Both the position numbers and the translations under genes were made by a program. Source: Ectocarpus siliculosus (taxonomy: Eukaryota > Sar > Phaeophyceae > Ectocarpales > Ectocarpaceae). From it: DNA of 64,000 nucleotides. Position 1 is the stretch's first letter. Every line of letters begins with the position of its first letter. Location: NCBI GenBank assembly GCA_000310025.1, contig FN649727.1:2455262-2519261 (forward strand), in the 5' to 3' direction. The notes beneath the pieces are model-generated. The model was not told where the DNA came from, searched no databases, and saw only the letters and a list, made by a program, of their open reading frames with translations. Below are positions 1 through 14,300 of this stretch, piece by piece.

Positions 1-2377
1 GCAACGCCCTGGACAGCTGAAGATGGCACCGAACCGAACGACGGTTCGTTGCTAAGAAGAATTCCGGTATTCTTTCTCGATGCCGAGGGGCGAGGGGGCA
101 CAACGGCGCTCGCGCTGGCGACGATCGAAAACGATGCCGAGACGGTGCGGCGTCTCATGAAGGAGGTGGGAAGCAAACCTTGTTGTTCTGAAGTAAACGG
201 TGAATGAACGACGGTGCATGATGCACCCAATAAAAATATCATCCTTTCTGACCAACACAAGAGTTTTGATGACAGCAGCAACAAACGCGATTTCCAACTC
301 CCAGGACAACACTCTGTTTGCTCTCATGACGCAAGCTTCAAAAGAAGCCATAGCCCGTAATTCGAGTTCGTTCTATGTTCAAACTGCAGTTTCTTCCCTT
401 GCGGGTATTGAATTGTTGCCCCCCCGAGAATTCATAGTGTTCTGCAGCTGTTCCAGTCGGCGATTAATGGCCTCTCTCGACAGAAAATAGGCCACGTTCA
501 CGGTCTCGCGTTGAATCGTAAACGTAGAGATGTTCAAAACAGAGCATGCCTGCCACAATTTGTACATAGTGCTCCTTTGCAAACTGCATAAATACAGGGA
601 GCGGACCCTGGTGTCGAAGCGAGCAGTGGCCACACAGCTCTCAGCTGGGCAGCCGTGTGCGGCTTCGACCTCGTCGCGGCCGAGCTGCTTCTTGGCAACA
701 ACACCAACAAGCGCAGCCGCAGCAGCAGCAGCAGCAGCAGCGGCTCGTCGAGGTCGGGGCCGATGCAAGACGCGATCAACGCAGTAACGAGGAGTACTTT
801 GGTCGAGGGGAAGACAGCGCTGCACAACGCGGCCTTCAATGGGAATTCCGGGGTTGTCGTGCTCCTGTTAGACCGGCTTCGGGATCTTCTGCTGAGGGAC
901 GGGTGAGTCGACATGACCGATGGGGCGGCGGGGGGGGGGGCGTATGCAACTCGTTTCAAGTTGTTTGTTAGTTTCCTTGGTCGGCTACCATGTGTTTTAC
1001 ATTGACTCCTCGGGCAGTACAAGCACCCACCATGACTATCCGGAACGATGCGCACAACGGGGTTTCATTTCGAGGGGCGGTATTTGACCCATCGAAAAAA
1101 CCTCAGTTAAAAAACTTCCATCCACGTTCCAAACTGGTTCTCCGCCCTTTGAACCACGGAGGTCGAGTTACGTGTTTGAAACGCTATGCGACAGTTCCCG
1201 TTGCTCTTTGTCCTCCCAGCGACCATGTCCTCACCCCAATTTCGGACCATCTCTACCGCATGGCATGTATCTCCCAGATTCGCCAAACCACGACAAGCTG
1301 ATGGGGCTGGGCCCGGCCTCGGTTGGTTCCACCCTTTCCGCGACTTCGTGCGGCGGAAAGACAACCAAGGCTTGACAGCCCGTGAACTTGCTCAACAGGT
1401 CAGGCACCCTCGAGAACAACACTGCATCCAAAGCACTCTCTATTTCGTTTTCGATCTTGTGGAGCGTTTCGGGCCGTATTGAAAGGTGCCGTTGATCTTA
1501 AACGTGGCTCGTGCCAAACGGATGGGGCTATGTTGTTGGACATGCCCTTTGTTCACTGCGTTCATACGAGGTGATCTTTTAGGGAGTATTGTAGTGGAAA
1601 GAAGCCTCATGGATTTCGTTCGTCGAGTAGTATTCCGATGCTCCCCGAAAATTAAAACCAGTGATCGCTGTTAGTCGATACCCATTGGACGAGATGTTGC
1701 TTACAGAATCAGCTTCGCTTACACACGAACGTCGAAGACCTTCATGGTCTACGGTGCCAGGCAGCGGGGCTCTGATCCCACTTGTAGGCGAGTTAAGTAT
1801 CACCGAGAATAGTTTCGCACTCGGTGAGCTCTGGTACACACGCCAAACCAGCGTCGTGCGGAAAGAGGCTTCCCGCTGTGAAAAAATGTTCGGAGCTCTT
1901 CCAAATATGGCGTGCTTACATTGGAAGAGGCTGTAGAGCTTTCGGAACTTCTCTACCCCGCGCGTGGGATACACGGTTATCTTCCGGGTGGGCATTTCTT
2001 GCCAGAGAGTGCGCATGACACAAAAAAACGGCATCACCTCCATTGGTGGGAGATTTTACCTCCAGTGTTAGCGAGCATCGGCTCTTTTCGTTGCACCGTA
2101 GCCACTGCTGCTTGTGCTCGGTGTGGTGTCCGTGGCACGCTCACCTAAGCTCAGGCAATCGTGCAAATTCACACACAAGACGTTGTTGGAGCTGCACAAC
2201 CGAACCAACCAAAAACTCTCCGTTTTTGCCCCGCCGACCGCCGCGCGTGTGAACGCGGTGACCTGTGGATGTTTCCCAGGCTGGGTACGACGAAGTGGTC
2301 ACCTTGCTGGACAATGCCGACGGGAGGATCGAGGTCTGGGAGGCCGGAGAGCGTGCACAGGAACATGCTTCGGAAAG
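1..2377 (+). other. ankyrin repeat block A (exons 1-4)
   Basis: Part of the giant gene. Exon 1 ends in an ankyrin helix pair (GGTTALALATIENDAETV then RRLMKE) and joins in phase 0 to exon 2, which opens GADPGVEASSGHTALSWAAV, exactly the loop-plus-helix order of an ankyrin repeat. Exon 2 carries a second repeat (GKTALHNAAFNGNSGVVVLL) after a Ser/Arg-rich spacer encoded by a CAG/AGC run near 715-745. Exons 3 and 4 join to give NQGLTARELAQQ-AGYDEVVTLLDN, another split repeat. None of the repeats is complete in one exon, which is why single ORFs hide them. Known role of the fold: protein-protein binding. Confidence 0.8.
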
Positions 2378-5300
2378 GTGACGTTTGGCACCGTTACGGA
2401 TATTGGAGTCTAGCGGCGCGCCAACGACCGACGGCCTTCGTGAATGTGACTTCGCTGCGCAGCCAAATCTTGCTGGATCTACATCGCACACACAATCATC
2501 GAACGAGGTCGCGGAAGTCATCGGCTACATAGTGAATCTAGCTCTCCCCCACGTTGTGTCGCACTCCAAGGACAACTTGAGCGGAAGACAAAAACAAACC
2601 ATTACGACCTTGCCCGATCTGTCACGTTCTCATTGGCATGATCTGGCTTTACCACCACATGTTTCCCTCAATACAAAACATGCGTTCTCGTCGAGTTGTC
2701 AAGGCGTACGTCTGTACCTCCCTTGTTGATTGTACACACACCGTTGCCCGGTTCCCGCTCGAGTGTCTAGGGTAGAGTGCGGTAACGAGGGCTGCCGACA
2801 CCGTGACCGGCGCGACCGCATGGAACGCCACGAGAGGACCGAGTGCCCCCGCCGCCCGGCCGGCTGCCCGGCCTGCGGAAAGAAGCTGGCGGCGGGGGAC
2901 CTGCCGCAGCATGAGGAGAAGGAATGCGAGAAGAGAATGGACGCCTGCCCCAACGCCTTCCTCGGGTGCTACGACGTCATGCCGCACGAAAGAATCTCGG
3001 CACACATCAGACACATGTACGGACGGGAAAAGAGTGCATACTGGGGAAGGGTTTAGGGTAAGGCGTGCCTGACTTGTTGGTTGTAGCCCATTCTGTTGAG
3101 CTTATCTTCATGTACACTACTGTAGGTCAGAGAGCTCTTTCAATGCTTTCGGGTCAAGTTTGACCTGTTTAGTTGTTGAGCATGTACGCCATGGGCGGGA
3201 TGCAACACGATTAGCACCGAGACGCGGGGCGAGTAGGGCTCCGGTGGTGCGGGCGTGTGGGTCAGCTCGAACTCCCATCTAATCCGTCCTGCTTCGAAAT
3301 GCAGTGTTCTACTGTAAACTGTGGCTCTACCGCCCCTGCCCCCCCCCCGCTCTTTGCTTGGCCCTAACGCGCGTTAGCTCAGTTGGATCTACTGCCGTAT
3401 CGTTGCCCTTGGTTTCTTGCAGAAGTGCCTGCTGTGGCGTATGTACCGGCAATGCTGTATATTCTTCACCATATGTTTCATTCCTGTTGGTGTCTTCTCT
3501 TTTCACCGAAACGAATAAAATTATAAGGTGCAAGTTTCGTCGCGTCGACTGCCGACGCGGCTGCGGGGCATCCGTGATCGCGCGTGATCTGGACAGTCAC
3601 GAGCAGGACCACTGCAGGCTAAGCAAACACCCGTGCGTCTTCGGCTGCGGGGAGAAGATCACAAAAGCCAAGATGGACGCTCACATCAAGAAGGTGACAG
3701 GGGAAAAGAAGGAACCATGTGCCGCAAACATACGTTCTGGAGCGCGCATAAGTACAATCATCATGCAAGTTCTGCCATGTCCCTCGTTTAGCGAACTTTC
3801 TTTGTGCCTGGTCACGGCATAGGTTCTTGGTGGGCGATCTTGAGGGGCAAGAGTATCATGAGACACCAACACCAAGGGTGGAGCTCGCGTGCCTGTTACA
3901 CCCTTGAAGGCGACCAAACGCAACGTTGGAGGGAGACCTGCATGGCGTTCCTCCCCAAAGCAAGAATCTCAATACCGCAAGGACCATCAGCAAGTTCGGA
4001 AAAAAGAAGCGGGATCTGGGGTCCATCCACCCAGCATGCCTCCATTCACCCATTGGGCCCGGTCAAAGGCACAACACAACCTTTTCCTACTTTCTTTAAC
4101 GGCAACCAGTCAAACCTATATCTACATTTACATACCCGCCGTACCCGCTCCACCTCCACCCCTTGTCGCCATATTCCCTAAACAGGACTGCCGCAAGCGC
4201 AAGGTCCGCTGCAGACTGGGGTGCGGCTCGAACGTTGACGCCGGGGAGCTGCAGCACCACGAGCAGGAGGTTTGCACGCAGCCGTGCCGCTGGGAGGGGT
4301 GCGGGGAGCGGCTGGGGCCCTTGGTGCGGCGGGAGTTGCACGAGCAATCGCTGTGCCCCGAGCGTCCCGCGGAATGTCCCCACGGCTGCGGCATTAGGTA
4401 TGCGTGTTCGTCCGTGCCGTGCGCTGGTTCTTGTATTCACCCTCTCGTTAGCATCGAGGGCGCCTAACCGACTAAGCAATGATGCCCTTCTCGGTAGGGG
4501 ACATTTTTTTGCGTGCAATATATGCGCGCGCGGGCATCGATCACATGTTTGTGAGCGTTTTCATCGGTTTCGTCGGGGTCCGTTAGTGACCGAAACAACC
4601 CCCCAGTGGCGTGTAGTAAACTTCAGGATAATCTACTTTGAGGGAATTCACAAGGACACAATCCGCGGTGATCATGGCATGATAAAGGCGAACGGTGACC
4701 CTATTGAGAACTAACACGTCATTTTGGGTATGTATGCGATCTCGATGGCCTAGACATCATGACATGCAACAAATTACAGTCGAATCACACACATCCCGTC
4801 GAGACTACTCTCCATTTCGGCCTGCTACGCTCAACCCTTTGGAACACCTCCACTGTTTCCCGGCAGAGGGCTCACAGCGGCGCTAAAGGACACCCATGCC
4901 CTGCACCATTGCCAGCTGAGACCCGTTCCGTGCCCCAACGGTTGCGGCGCCGTTCTCCCCAACAATGAAATCTCTGAGCACGTCCGGGGAGAAGGAGGGA
5001 CATGCCCGGAACGGTTTCAGCGGTGCAGGTGCTTCGCCAGGGGTAGGGGTTAGGGGAGGACGGGGAGGGGGCGGAAGAGTGGAGCATGCTGAACGCTATG
5101 GGAAGACGGGGTAGAACCATCAATGGTAACTATTGACGGTCGTGGGTTTTCGCATTGCCACAACTGCACGGTACCCTGTGCCGCTTCACGGCAATGTCAG
5201 TTCATTCATAGTCTATCCCCTCGCCCAACGTCTCCCTCTGTCTCAAACACCGTTGGTTCCTTTCGTAGCGCAATTCTTCGTAGCAGGCAAGAGTACGATA

Positions 5301-8300
5301 AGTATCTTGCAAACAGACTTTCTGTACGCTTTATCTTGCCCTGGGGAGAAATATGTACGAATAAACTCGCGTATGTGTTTCCTCTGTGCTGTCTCGTCCA
5401 AGGTTTGATTGTCTGCATCGAAGAATACTCGTACGGAAGACGGATGATCACACCGGAACAACAGCAACAGCAGCGGCACCGCCGGCAAAAGGCGATGATA
5501 GAGATAGGGGCGATAGCAACGATGACGGCAAAGACGGCGGGACATGCGATGCAGCAACGTCGGAGGATGAAGAAAAAGAGACAGAGGAGAGGGAGGAAAA
5601 GGAGGGAGGAGAACCGGTAGAGTTGGTTCCCGGGATGCTGAAATCGTACGACACTTCCACTGGGCTGTTTGGGATCCGCTACCCACACGGAAATCGGTAG
5701 GAGGGATCTGTGAAGAATACCGTCTTGTCACTGTCTGGTTGGGTTTCGTGGCGATCAATTTTGCCACGTCGTACGGAGCACGGTGAGGTAGTTGTACAAT
5801 ATTTCCTCGCTATCTACTTTGGTTCCTGTCCTCCCTCCTTCCGAACAGATTACCCTCTAAACAGTTGCATTATTACCTTCTTGCGGCCGTTTCGGCGGTG
5901 TAGACTCGCTGCATATTGGGTTGGCTGATCCTCGGAGGTTGACAATAGCCCGTCGTGAACTCCAGTGTAAGGCCAGTCAGTCTTCTTCGGTACGACGAAC
6001 GCCACCAACCGAACCCTGACCACGAATTCTGTTGGCATCTCAATCGGCTTCTCCCTCTTCCCCCCCCCCCTCCCTCAAGGAAACGACCAGAGAATAGAGG
6101 ATACCATAGTCTAGGCAAATATTTGCTTCGAACGGAGCAAGTTCTAAGCACTAAGCGCACCCAGGCGTGCTGGAGACTCTCCTAAGAAAGACAAGAGATT
6201 TACCAGTGGTCGCTCTGCCTCAGAAAGGCGACGCCGAAATGCCTACGGCAAGCATCAAGTGGTGACTCACGACCTCCCAACCGGTTCAAATCACTACGCA
6301 CCCAGGCAACAAGCGCTGGAGGACCTGGACTTTGTCTGGGCCGACCAGGGGGGCGACGGTGATAACGGTGCCAGTGGTGGTTCGACTGCGTGGGCGTGCG
6401 GCTGGATTCCCGCGGCCGACATGGCCGATCACCTCTTGCACTCGTGCCCTAGGCGCTCCGCTCCGTGCCGGGAAGGGTGCGGGCAGAGCTTGGTCGTCAT
6501 GGAGGCCGAGCGGCACTACCAAGACCATTGTCCCAAGCGGTACGTGCGTGGGTGGGTGTGTATCGTGAGGCGTTCGTAAGGGGCCAGTTTCGTGGAGGAT
6601 ACTTCGCACGTTTTTGTGTGTGTTTTGCGTAGCTGTAAGTGTCGGCGTAGATAGGAAGTTCGTGAGGCATTCCGTCGCCCGCTGACTGTGTTTACATTTC
6701 AATGCGGCCGGCGTTGCTGTGGCGGCACAGCAGTTAATCTTTTGACAATACGAACGTCAGTATGATCAAAGTTGGTTTAGCAGGCCCAAGCACCAAATAG
6801 CGACGACGACCCCCGCCCAGTCGGCTCAATCTCCTTCCTTCAAGAACGTGTACCTTATCGTGCACAATCAGGTTAGTGATCTGCCCATTAGGCTGCAGGG
6901 CGGAGATGAGGCAGGAAAAACTCGGGGAGCACATGGACGAGAAGTGCCCGTTTCGTAGCTCACCGTGCGAGGCGTGTGGAGTATCTCTGCCGCTTGAGAG
7001 ACACGCCAAACACCTCGCTGAAAGCTGTCCCAGGGTTCCCCGAAGCTGCACAAATGGTACGTGCATTACAATTTACCAGATATATTAATAATTGCAGTGC
7101 CGGTACATGGTTCTGCTGCAGTAATTAATCGTTGTCCACCCCAATCTCCTGGACCCGTGAGCGGTCACACGTGTAAGCTTGGCTTGATTTTTTGGAGTGA
7201 CCTCAGTGGCTCCCACACAAGAGACTGCAACTCGCACGACAATATTGTGACGAGGTCAGGATGCACTCAATTGCGGGTTGCTGAGAAGAAAAACCAAATC
7301 GCACCAAGTGAGAGAAGAACGAAGAAAGATGGGATTCGTCCCAAACGCCATTCCTCCATCTCTGTTGCTGTCCCCCCTCTCTCCTCGCCGCTCCTTACAC
7401 CACGAAAATGGGTGTGACTCTCTCACATCCGAGACTTATCTATCTCCCCGCCTGTCTGACACTTACAACGGGACTATTCGAACTCAATCTACTGCGCGTT
7501 CCAGAGCGGTGAAAGCTCGGTGCCGGGAGGTGCTGTTTTCACATGCAAGTTATTTCCCTGCCCAGTCCGCTCACCTACCGCTCTTCCTCCCCACCCTACA
7601 CCGGTATATCTCTCCTCGATGTTTGTTTCCTACGTAAGGATGCGGCTCTCGCGTACGGGGGGAAGACCTCCAGCACCACCTTTCCAAGGAATGCCCGAAG
7701 AGAGTCGTACCGTGCCCACTGGGTTGCCCAGAAGACCAGCTCTGGGCCGAAGAGGTGATGCGGTTAATATATCAGTTGATTGTTTTTATGAAATTGTGGT
7801 GTTGGAGTCTGAACAGCTTGAGGTATTTCTATCTTTGTTTCTCGCGTCGTTCCTGTTGCCGTTGTCTATCTGATCGCGGAGCATTGTCGGCTGTTTGAAA
7901 CCAGTGGTCGTTTTGAATTTTTGCAGCTGGGTGGTGATTTTTGGGACATTGAAAGGCTGTTGACTCAAATGAAGTACATATTTATTCTTTGATGATTACG
8001 ACAAAAACGCCAGGTGTCGTCTCACTTGCGGGACAGCTGTCCGCTGCAGCGAGAGCCTTGCCGCCGGGGATGCGGCGAACAGGTGGCGGTCTGCTCGAGG
8101 GAGCAGCACGAAGCGGCGGAGTGTTCGGAGAGACTCGTCAAGTGCGAATGCGGGATGGAACACCCCTTCTCCAAGACCGAAGATCACAGGTACATAGGAA
8201 CTGTAGTACAGCCCGCGGTATGTAAGTGATGCGCTCTCGGCTCCTTTCACATTGAAAGAAGACGCTTCAGACCGTTATCAGGTATGTTCGTATAGGCTAT

Positions 8301-11300
8301 TCCCCACAAGAGTACCACGAGAAAGACTGATAAGTCTCTGGACTTACGCAACGAAAATAGATATGCATATCAGACTCGACATGACATGAAAAAGGCGGAA
8401 AACAGGCATGTCTTGAGGTCATCGAGGTTTCGGGTTTGTGCTACAACCCTCTTCAATTAGGAAAGACAGTCACACACGGTCGGGTCTGTACAATACCACA
8501 TACAGGCGGTGAAACGCTTGCACAACCTTATGGCTCGGTGAAACAACGTTCGCGAAACTTGCGAGGACGACCGCACGGAACGCGACAAGAGTTGGGGTGT
8601 CATATTTTCTTGTCGACACTCATGTCCCCGCGCCACAAAAGTCTCCGGATGCTGAAACGGCTTTCGGCATTTTTCATCGCGTTCGTTGTGTTTCAAAATC
8701 GAGCCACCTCTTTTGTCCTACTAGCACCAACCAACCCACCAATTTTTCCTTGCTGTTTCTCACTCTTGATCTTACAGGATTACGGCGTGTCTCGCAGTGG
8801 TGTCCTACTGTTCTCTAGGGTGCGGGGTCAAGGTCCGCAAGATGGACATGGACCTTCACCAGGTATCCCATGTCTGTCTTTATGAGCACCGAGGAATATC
8901 CACACGACGTCAGGGAATATGGTTTTGTTTCTGCACACCGATGAGCCAGCCATCTCTCGAACAACCATCGGTGTTCTCAAACGTGTTCGCGATTCAGTAA
9001 GTACCCGGAACGCACATTCTATCATAGTCGGCTTGATGTAACAGCTGATGATAAGATGTTACGACCTCACCAGAGCGAGAACAACCACCAGTAGACGGGG
9101 AAACACGTGGAGAGTACATGGGGAAATCAACATGATGCAGGTTCTTGTTTCACGGCGTCAACCCTTCACGAAAGCAGGCGCAGAACATTGGCTGCTCTTG
9201 TTGGCGAGGGCTTGCTCGGGGAAGAGCAAAGCCGCCAAGGTCAATTGATGCAGCGTTCCGGTCGTTCAATTCTACCCCCGACCATCAGTTCAGTTCACAC
9301 CACCAAAATGAGAAGTCTTCAACCCTCACCCCCATCAACCGTCCTCTCAACCCCCCCCACGCCACTGATCAATTCATCGCGGGTACGGACGGACACACCG
9401 CACACAGGAAAAGCACTGCGAGCGCAAGACCCTGCGCACCTTGAGCAAGATGATCGACTGCCCCCTTGGTTGCGGGCACCTTATTCTACGGCAGTGGGAG
9501 TTCCAGCACCGCACGTTCGACTGCCCCAAGCGGCCGGCGTTGTGCCCACGGGGGTGCTCCGCGAAAGTCGCGGCCGACGAGGTGGCTGCTCACTCGTTGA
9601 CCTGCGGCCGGCGGCGAATACGGTAATTCAGATGTGACTGTCTATCGTATTGTGGTAGTGGCCACAACGAGAGCGTACCCTCGTTTCAATTTGCCTTGCG
9701 GAGAAGGAGTGGGTAGGTTGATCCAGGAGAGGCTGCAATGCGAAGGGAAACAACGCGGGTGTTAAGATCGCCAATCGCGACAGTTCACACAACTCAGGAC
9801 TTCGACACCATCCGCACTTGCTATGAAATGTCCACAACCCACGCACCCGTCGTCACACTAAGCAGAACCCCGCCCCTGCCTATCATCCCCAGCCATCTTC
9901 CGCACGTGCCCATTAAGTCTTCTTGACGGTTGCCCTGCCTCGCCCTGCCGTACGTTCTGCTCTTGGTGCTCACCTTCAACAACAGATGCGGTGCGGAGAG
10001 CACCGGCTGCGAACGCATGCTCCTCACCTGGTTGGGGCACACAGATGCGTCTTTGAGGAGGAGACAAGAAGAAAACGCTTCAAACTTTCCACACGTGAGC
10101 AGCCTGTATTACCACCGTCCCTCAATGGTACAATCCACATAATATATGTTCACTAGTGCCCATCGTCCCCTACTGCCTCCCTTACCACCACGACACGTGG
10201 CCTACTCGAGCACAACTTATCCGTTTCCAGCTTTGATGCGGCACGCGTCCAACCAAGGCTACATGACGAGGACCTCACACAAGGTATTTTACTAACTCAA
10301 CAGCTGCTTCAAAACTACCCCCACGTCTCTACAACAACAGGGAGCAGCTGATGTATTTGACAAAGGCGGGAAGAGTCTCGTGGCGTGCTCCGACCACGGT
10401 AGCGATGCCCTCATGTGGGCGGCGGGCAAGGGTGACTCGGAACACGCGCTGCTCGAAGAGATTATATCGCTCTCCGGAGGAACTTCCGTCAACCGCGAAT
10501 CATATCACGGGGACACGGCACTAACGATTGCCTGCTCCAGGCAAGGACATTAGTTAAAGGGGGAAGACGGGGAGGAGCACACGGGTGGTTCTTAGTTAAC
10601 GTTTTGTTTTACCCCTCAGATTTCTGCCTTAATGACGCTGTAGAGGTGGAGGACGTACGCGTTTTGCAAGGACGATCTAGAGGGAGGGGGGGCGAGGCTA
10701 CTCGTCGACGCCTTGTCTCCGTCGAGGGGCTGATCACCACGTATCCGTTCCAGAGGGGGGTAGGGAGTTGATATCCCATCATTTTTTGCTTGCCTGCAGT
10801 GGAAACCGAGTCGTCGTGGCTGTGGTTTAGTTGTGTGTTCAGGCCCAGAAAGAATCCCTATATTTACCATTTTCTTCGTTTCGAAGGGGCGCGGGACCCT
10901 CAACCAGCTCTACTAGCTCGATCCCACCATGCTGGGTGTAGCAATATGTTGCAAGGCTAAATATCGACATCGGCCAAATATCGACATCATGTCTCACCAC
11001 CCTTCGCAACCAAACAAAACCCGGACGTTGTCAATCGCCAGGGGTCACGTGCGGTCCGTTCGAACCCTGGTGAAAATCGGACACGCGGAAGTCAACCATG
11101 AAACCCGCGCCGGCAAGACTCCCCTGATCGAGGCCGCGAGGCACGGCCGTACCGCCGTCGTGCGCGTCCTTATGGAGTTCCGTGCGGTGATCTCGTACAA
11201 GAACCGGCGCGGGCAGACGGCGACGTGGTGGGCCAACAGACTCGGACACCACGACTGCGCCTTGCTCATGACGAGGGAGGTTAAGGCGGAGACCACACTG

Positions 11301-14300
11301 CGCCTCATGTCGAGCCAGATAGGTTGGTGTTTGGGGTGTAGTGATACGAGAGGGGGGGGGTGAAGTCATCATTATACACGACGGAGGGCAACCCCGTGAG
11401 TGGGCCTTCGGATCCGTGCAAATTCGGAACAAGGTTACCTACGCTGCGCAGAATGCAGGCTGCATTGATATGAGGATGAATTGCCTCATCACTGATACAT
11501 GAATGTAAAGTGCTCTCGCTGTGTCAAGGCAGGGTGGGCGAAGGAATTTGTAAGCAGATGTGCTTATCGTAGGATTTATGCGTGTTTGGTCGTGGTGTTG
11601 TTCGTACAATCGATGACGACATTACAGCAACTTCACTGCAAGGAACACCGCCCAATGGCCATAACCACCACCACCGCCGCCTAACCGTGTGCTGCGTCAC
11701 TGTTTCTTCTGCCACGTGTGTATCTATACTCCCAGCGCGCGGGGACGTACAGGCCGTCCGATCGCTCGTGGAATTGGGCGAGCCGTACATGGACAACCAC
11801 CGCGAACACCTCGAAGCCGAGATCGAACGGATGGCGACAGAGCTCGAGGCTGCCTCTAAGAAACTCCGTGAACTTTCCACGTTGAAGGGGAAGCTGTCTC
11901 CGGAGCTTGAGCGACTCAAGGTTTGGATGGTGTACTTAACAACCCGAAGGCCGTCCGCGGTTTTTGCTCCCCGGGTTCGAAAATATTTTGGCACAGTTGT
12001 TTTTCTTCGAAAGCGCTGCTGTGCTGAAGGTCGTGTCGCTATCATTTGCGCGGCGTTTGCAAAACTGTCCTCTTTGTTCGATACGCTCTTCCGTCACATC
12101 GATGGGAAACGGTAACATCGGCAAAGTTTTCATCACAGGATGGTGATTGATCCCCGGTGCGTCTGCGGTCGACGGCGGATGTCGTTATCTCTTCCCAGCC
12201 CATCCGTCCCGACTGAATGTCGCGCGTTTTTACCATGAAACCATGCTAGGCATCCCTCACCAAGGATCTAGCTCGGCGGCGCAAGATACAGCGGGAGGCC
12301 GCCAAGAGCACTCGAGCTGGCACCCGCGGCAGGAACTTGGAGAATCAACTGGCGGTGTCTACAACCAGGTCGTCAGGGGTGGCGGTCATCTCGTCGCGAT
12401 CGTTCCAGGCCATGCAGAGCAGGGCGCTCCGCCTCTTCCAGCGGAGCGTATCTCGCTTTCAGGCGCTCACCGAGGACGACTTCAAGAGAGTCGCAGACCT
12501 TAACCTGCTTCCGGAAGACGTAGGCGTGAGAAAGGTGGCCGTGGACAAAGCAGAGGAAGGTGAGAACGAGGGTGAGGCTCTAAAAAAGGCGGACTCTAAG
12601 GCTGAGGTGGACGAGGAAGCAGCTCCTACCGTACAGGAAGGAGACAGAGAAGAACACGCCGGTATCGCAGAGGAGAAAGAGGCAGGGAGGAACCCTACCC
12701 CCAGCCTTTCCGCCGCCGCCTCCTCCTCCTCTTCCCGACGCCAGCTTTCTCTAGGGCAAAGCCGCAGCGGTAGTGACGCGGAGGCAGGGGAACTGGGTGT
12801 CAAGGAAGTGAATCCGGCTTTATCGCCGCCCTCTGCCACTGCTCCCGCGGCCGCAGTAGTTCTACGTGTGGTTAGAGCCACCGTGCTGGTGCTCGGTGGG
12901 TGCGGTCTTGGGGCTCTTCCTTCGGACAAGGAGCTGTGGGAAGCCGTCAAACCAATGCTCTCTGACGGAAGCTTGCGCCACCGAGTCAGACACTTTGACC
13001 GGTGAGTACGGAACTTTTGATGGAGACTCATTGCTATATGCCGCTCAATCTCTAACGTTGCCCGCTGATAGTCCTTTCTTTTATCTTTCGCTATATTTCG
13101 GTGAGCGTTTCATCGGGGATACGGGACTGTCGACTGAAACGAAATCAGAAAACTTTTTCAGGCCTGATTTGACCACAGGTGTTCCAGGGTACTCCTTCTT
13201 CGGGGGGGACCCCGTCGGTCCGGTCCACAACGGGTCGCATGCCCGACTACGGCACAATATCATAAGCATGCTGTCGTTGCCCTCGTCATCTCAACCTCTC
13301 CGACGAACACAATTTTGTTTCTCGGCTTCTCGCCAATCTAACCAAACGAAACAATCGCCCGCTTGCTCTACAGGCGCAGCATCCCCGTCGGGGTACTCAA
13401 CGGAGTGCGAGCTCTGCTTAACATCGGCATCGACGGCAGCTCTGAAGGCAACGCGGAAGGAAACTCCGAACGGCGTGGCTCAGGCTGTCGTCTACCCGGG
13501 CCACTTGATGACGCGCATTCGCCCCCACACTCCGACAGGACTGTCACTCTTAGCGCGGACTCCACCTGCGAGCAGAGCGGCGGCGGGAACACCACCGAGA
13601 GTGCGTCGGCCATCGAAGAAAACCACAGCGGCGGCGAAGAAACAGCCACTACCGTTGATGGAAACAGAGCCGCACACGAGCTCAGCGCACAGCTGTCAAT
13701 ATACCACGGCGGAACCGACAACAGCAACGGCAGGGCCGACGCCAACCATCGTAGAAACACGAAGAGCGTGACCCTGTGTGACACAACCAACACGCAGATC
13801 TATTCCCCGACCACCGACGACGGAGGCGGGCGCACCACCAACGACGACGACGACGGCGAGGACGACGGCGACAGTGACTACAGCGGTGCGGATGAGGACC
13901 CATGGGGAGACGGGTGCGGCGAATCGAGGTGGGGACAACTGACAGTCAGGGGCACAGATATCGGTACCAGCCACACAGGTGGTGGTGCTGGTGCTGAGTT
14001 GGCCCTTGTCCGGGCTCTCGGGTCATGGTGCGCTTCGGTGTCGGCATACGATAGGCTGGCACACCTTCCGCCTGGAAGCGCCGCGCGACGGGCAGCGGAG
14101 GCCGAGACGGAATGGGACGAGCTGGAGAGACGCATCGCTAGGTCAAGGTTGGACGTGCAGCTGGAAGAATTTAGGTAATGCCTGCTTGTTTGATTTTCAA
14201 TGAACACTTGGAGGGGGTGGGGACGGGGGGGCCTGTCGGCTACTGAACAGTTGTAACGGGGTGTGGAGGGGGGGGGGTGTCGACTACTCTCAGTCGGAAG

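Noticed and set aside
3368-3400. tRNA-like GCGTTAGCTCAGTTGGATCT in an intron of the giant gene
   Set aside because: Only the D-arm consensus is present; no T-arm or matching acceptor stem downstream.
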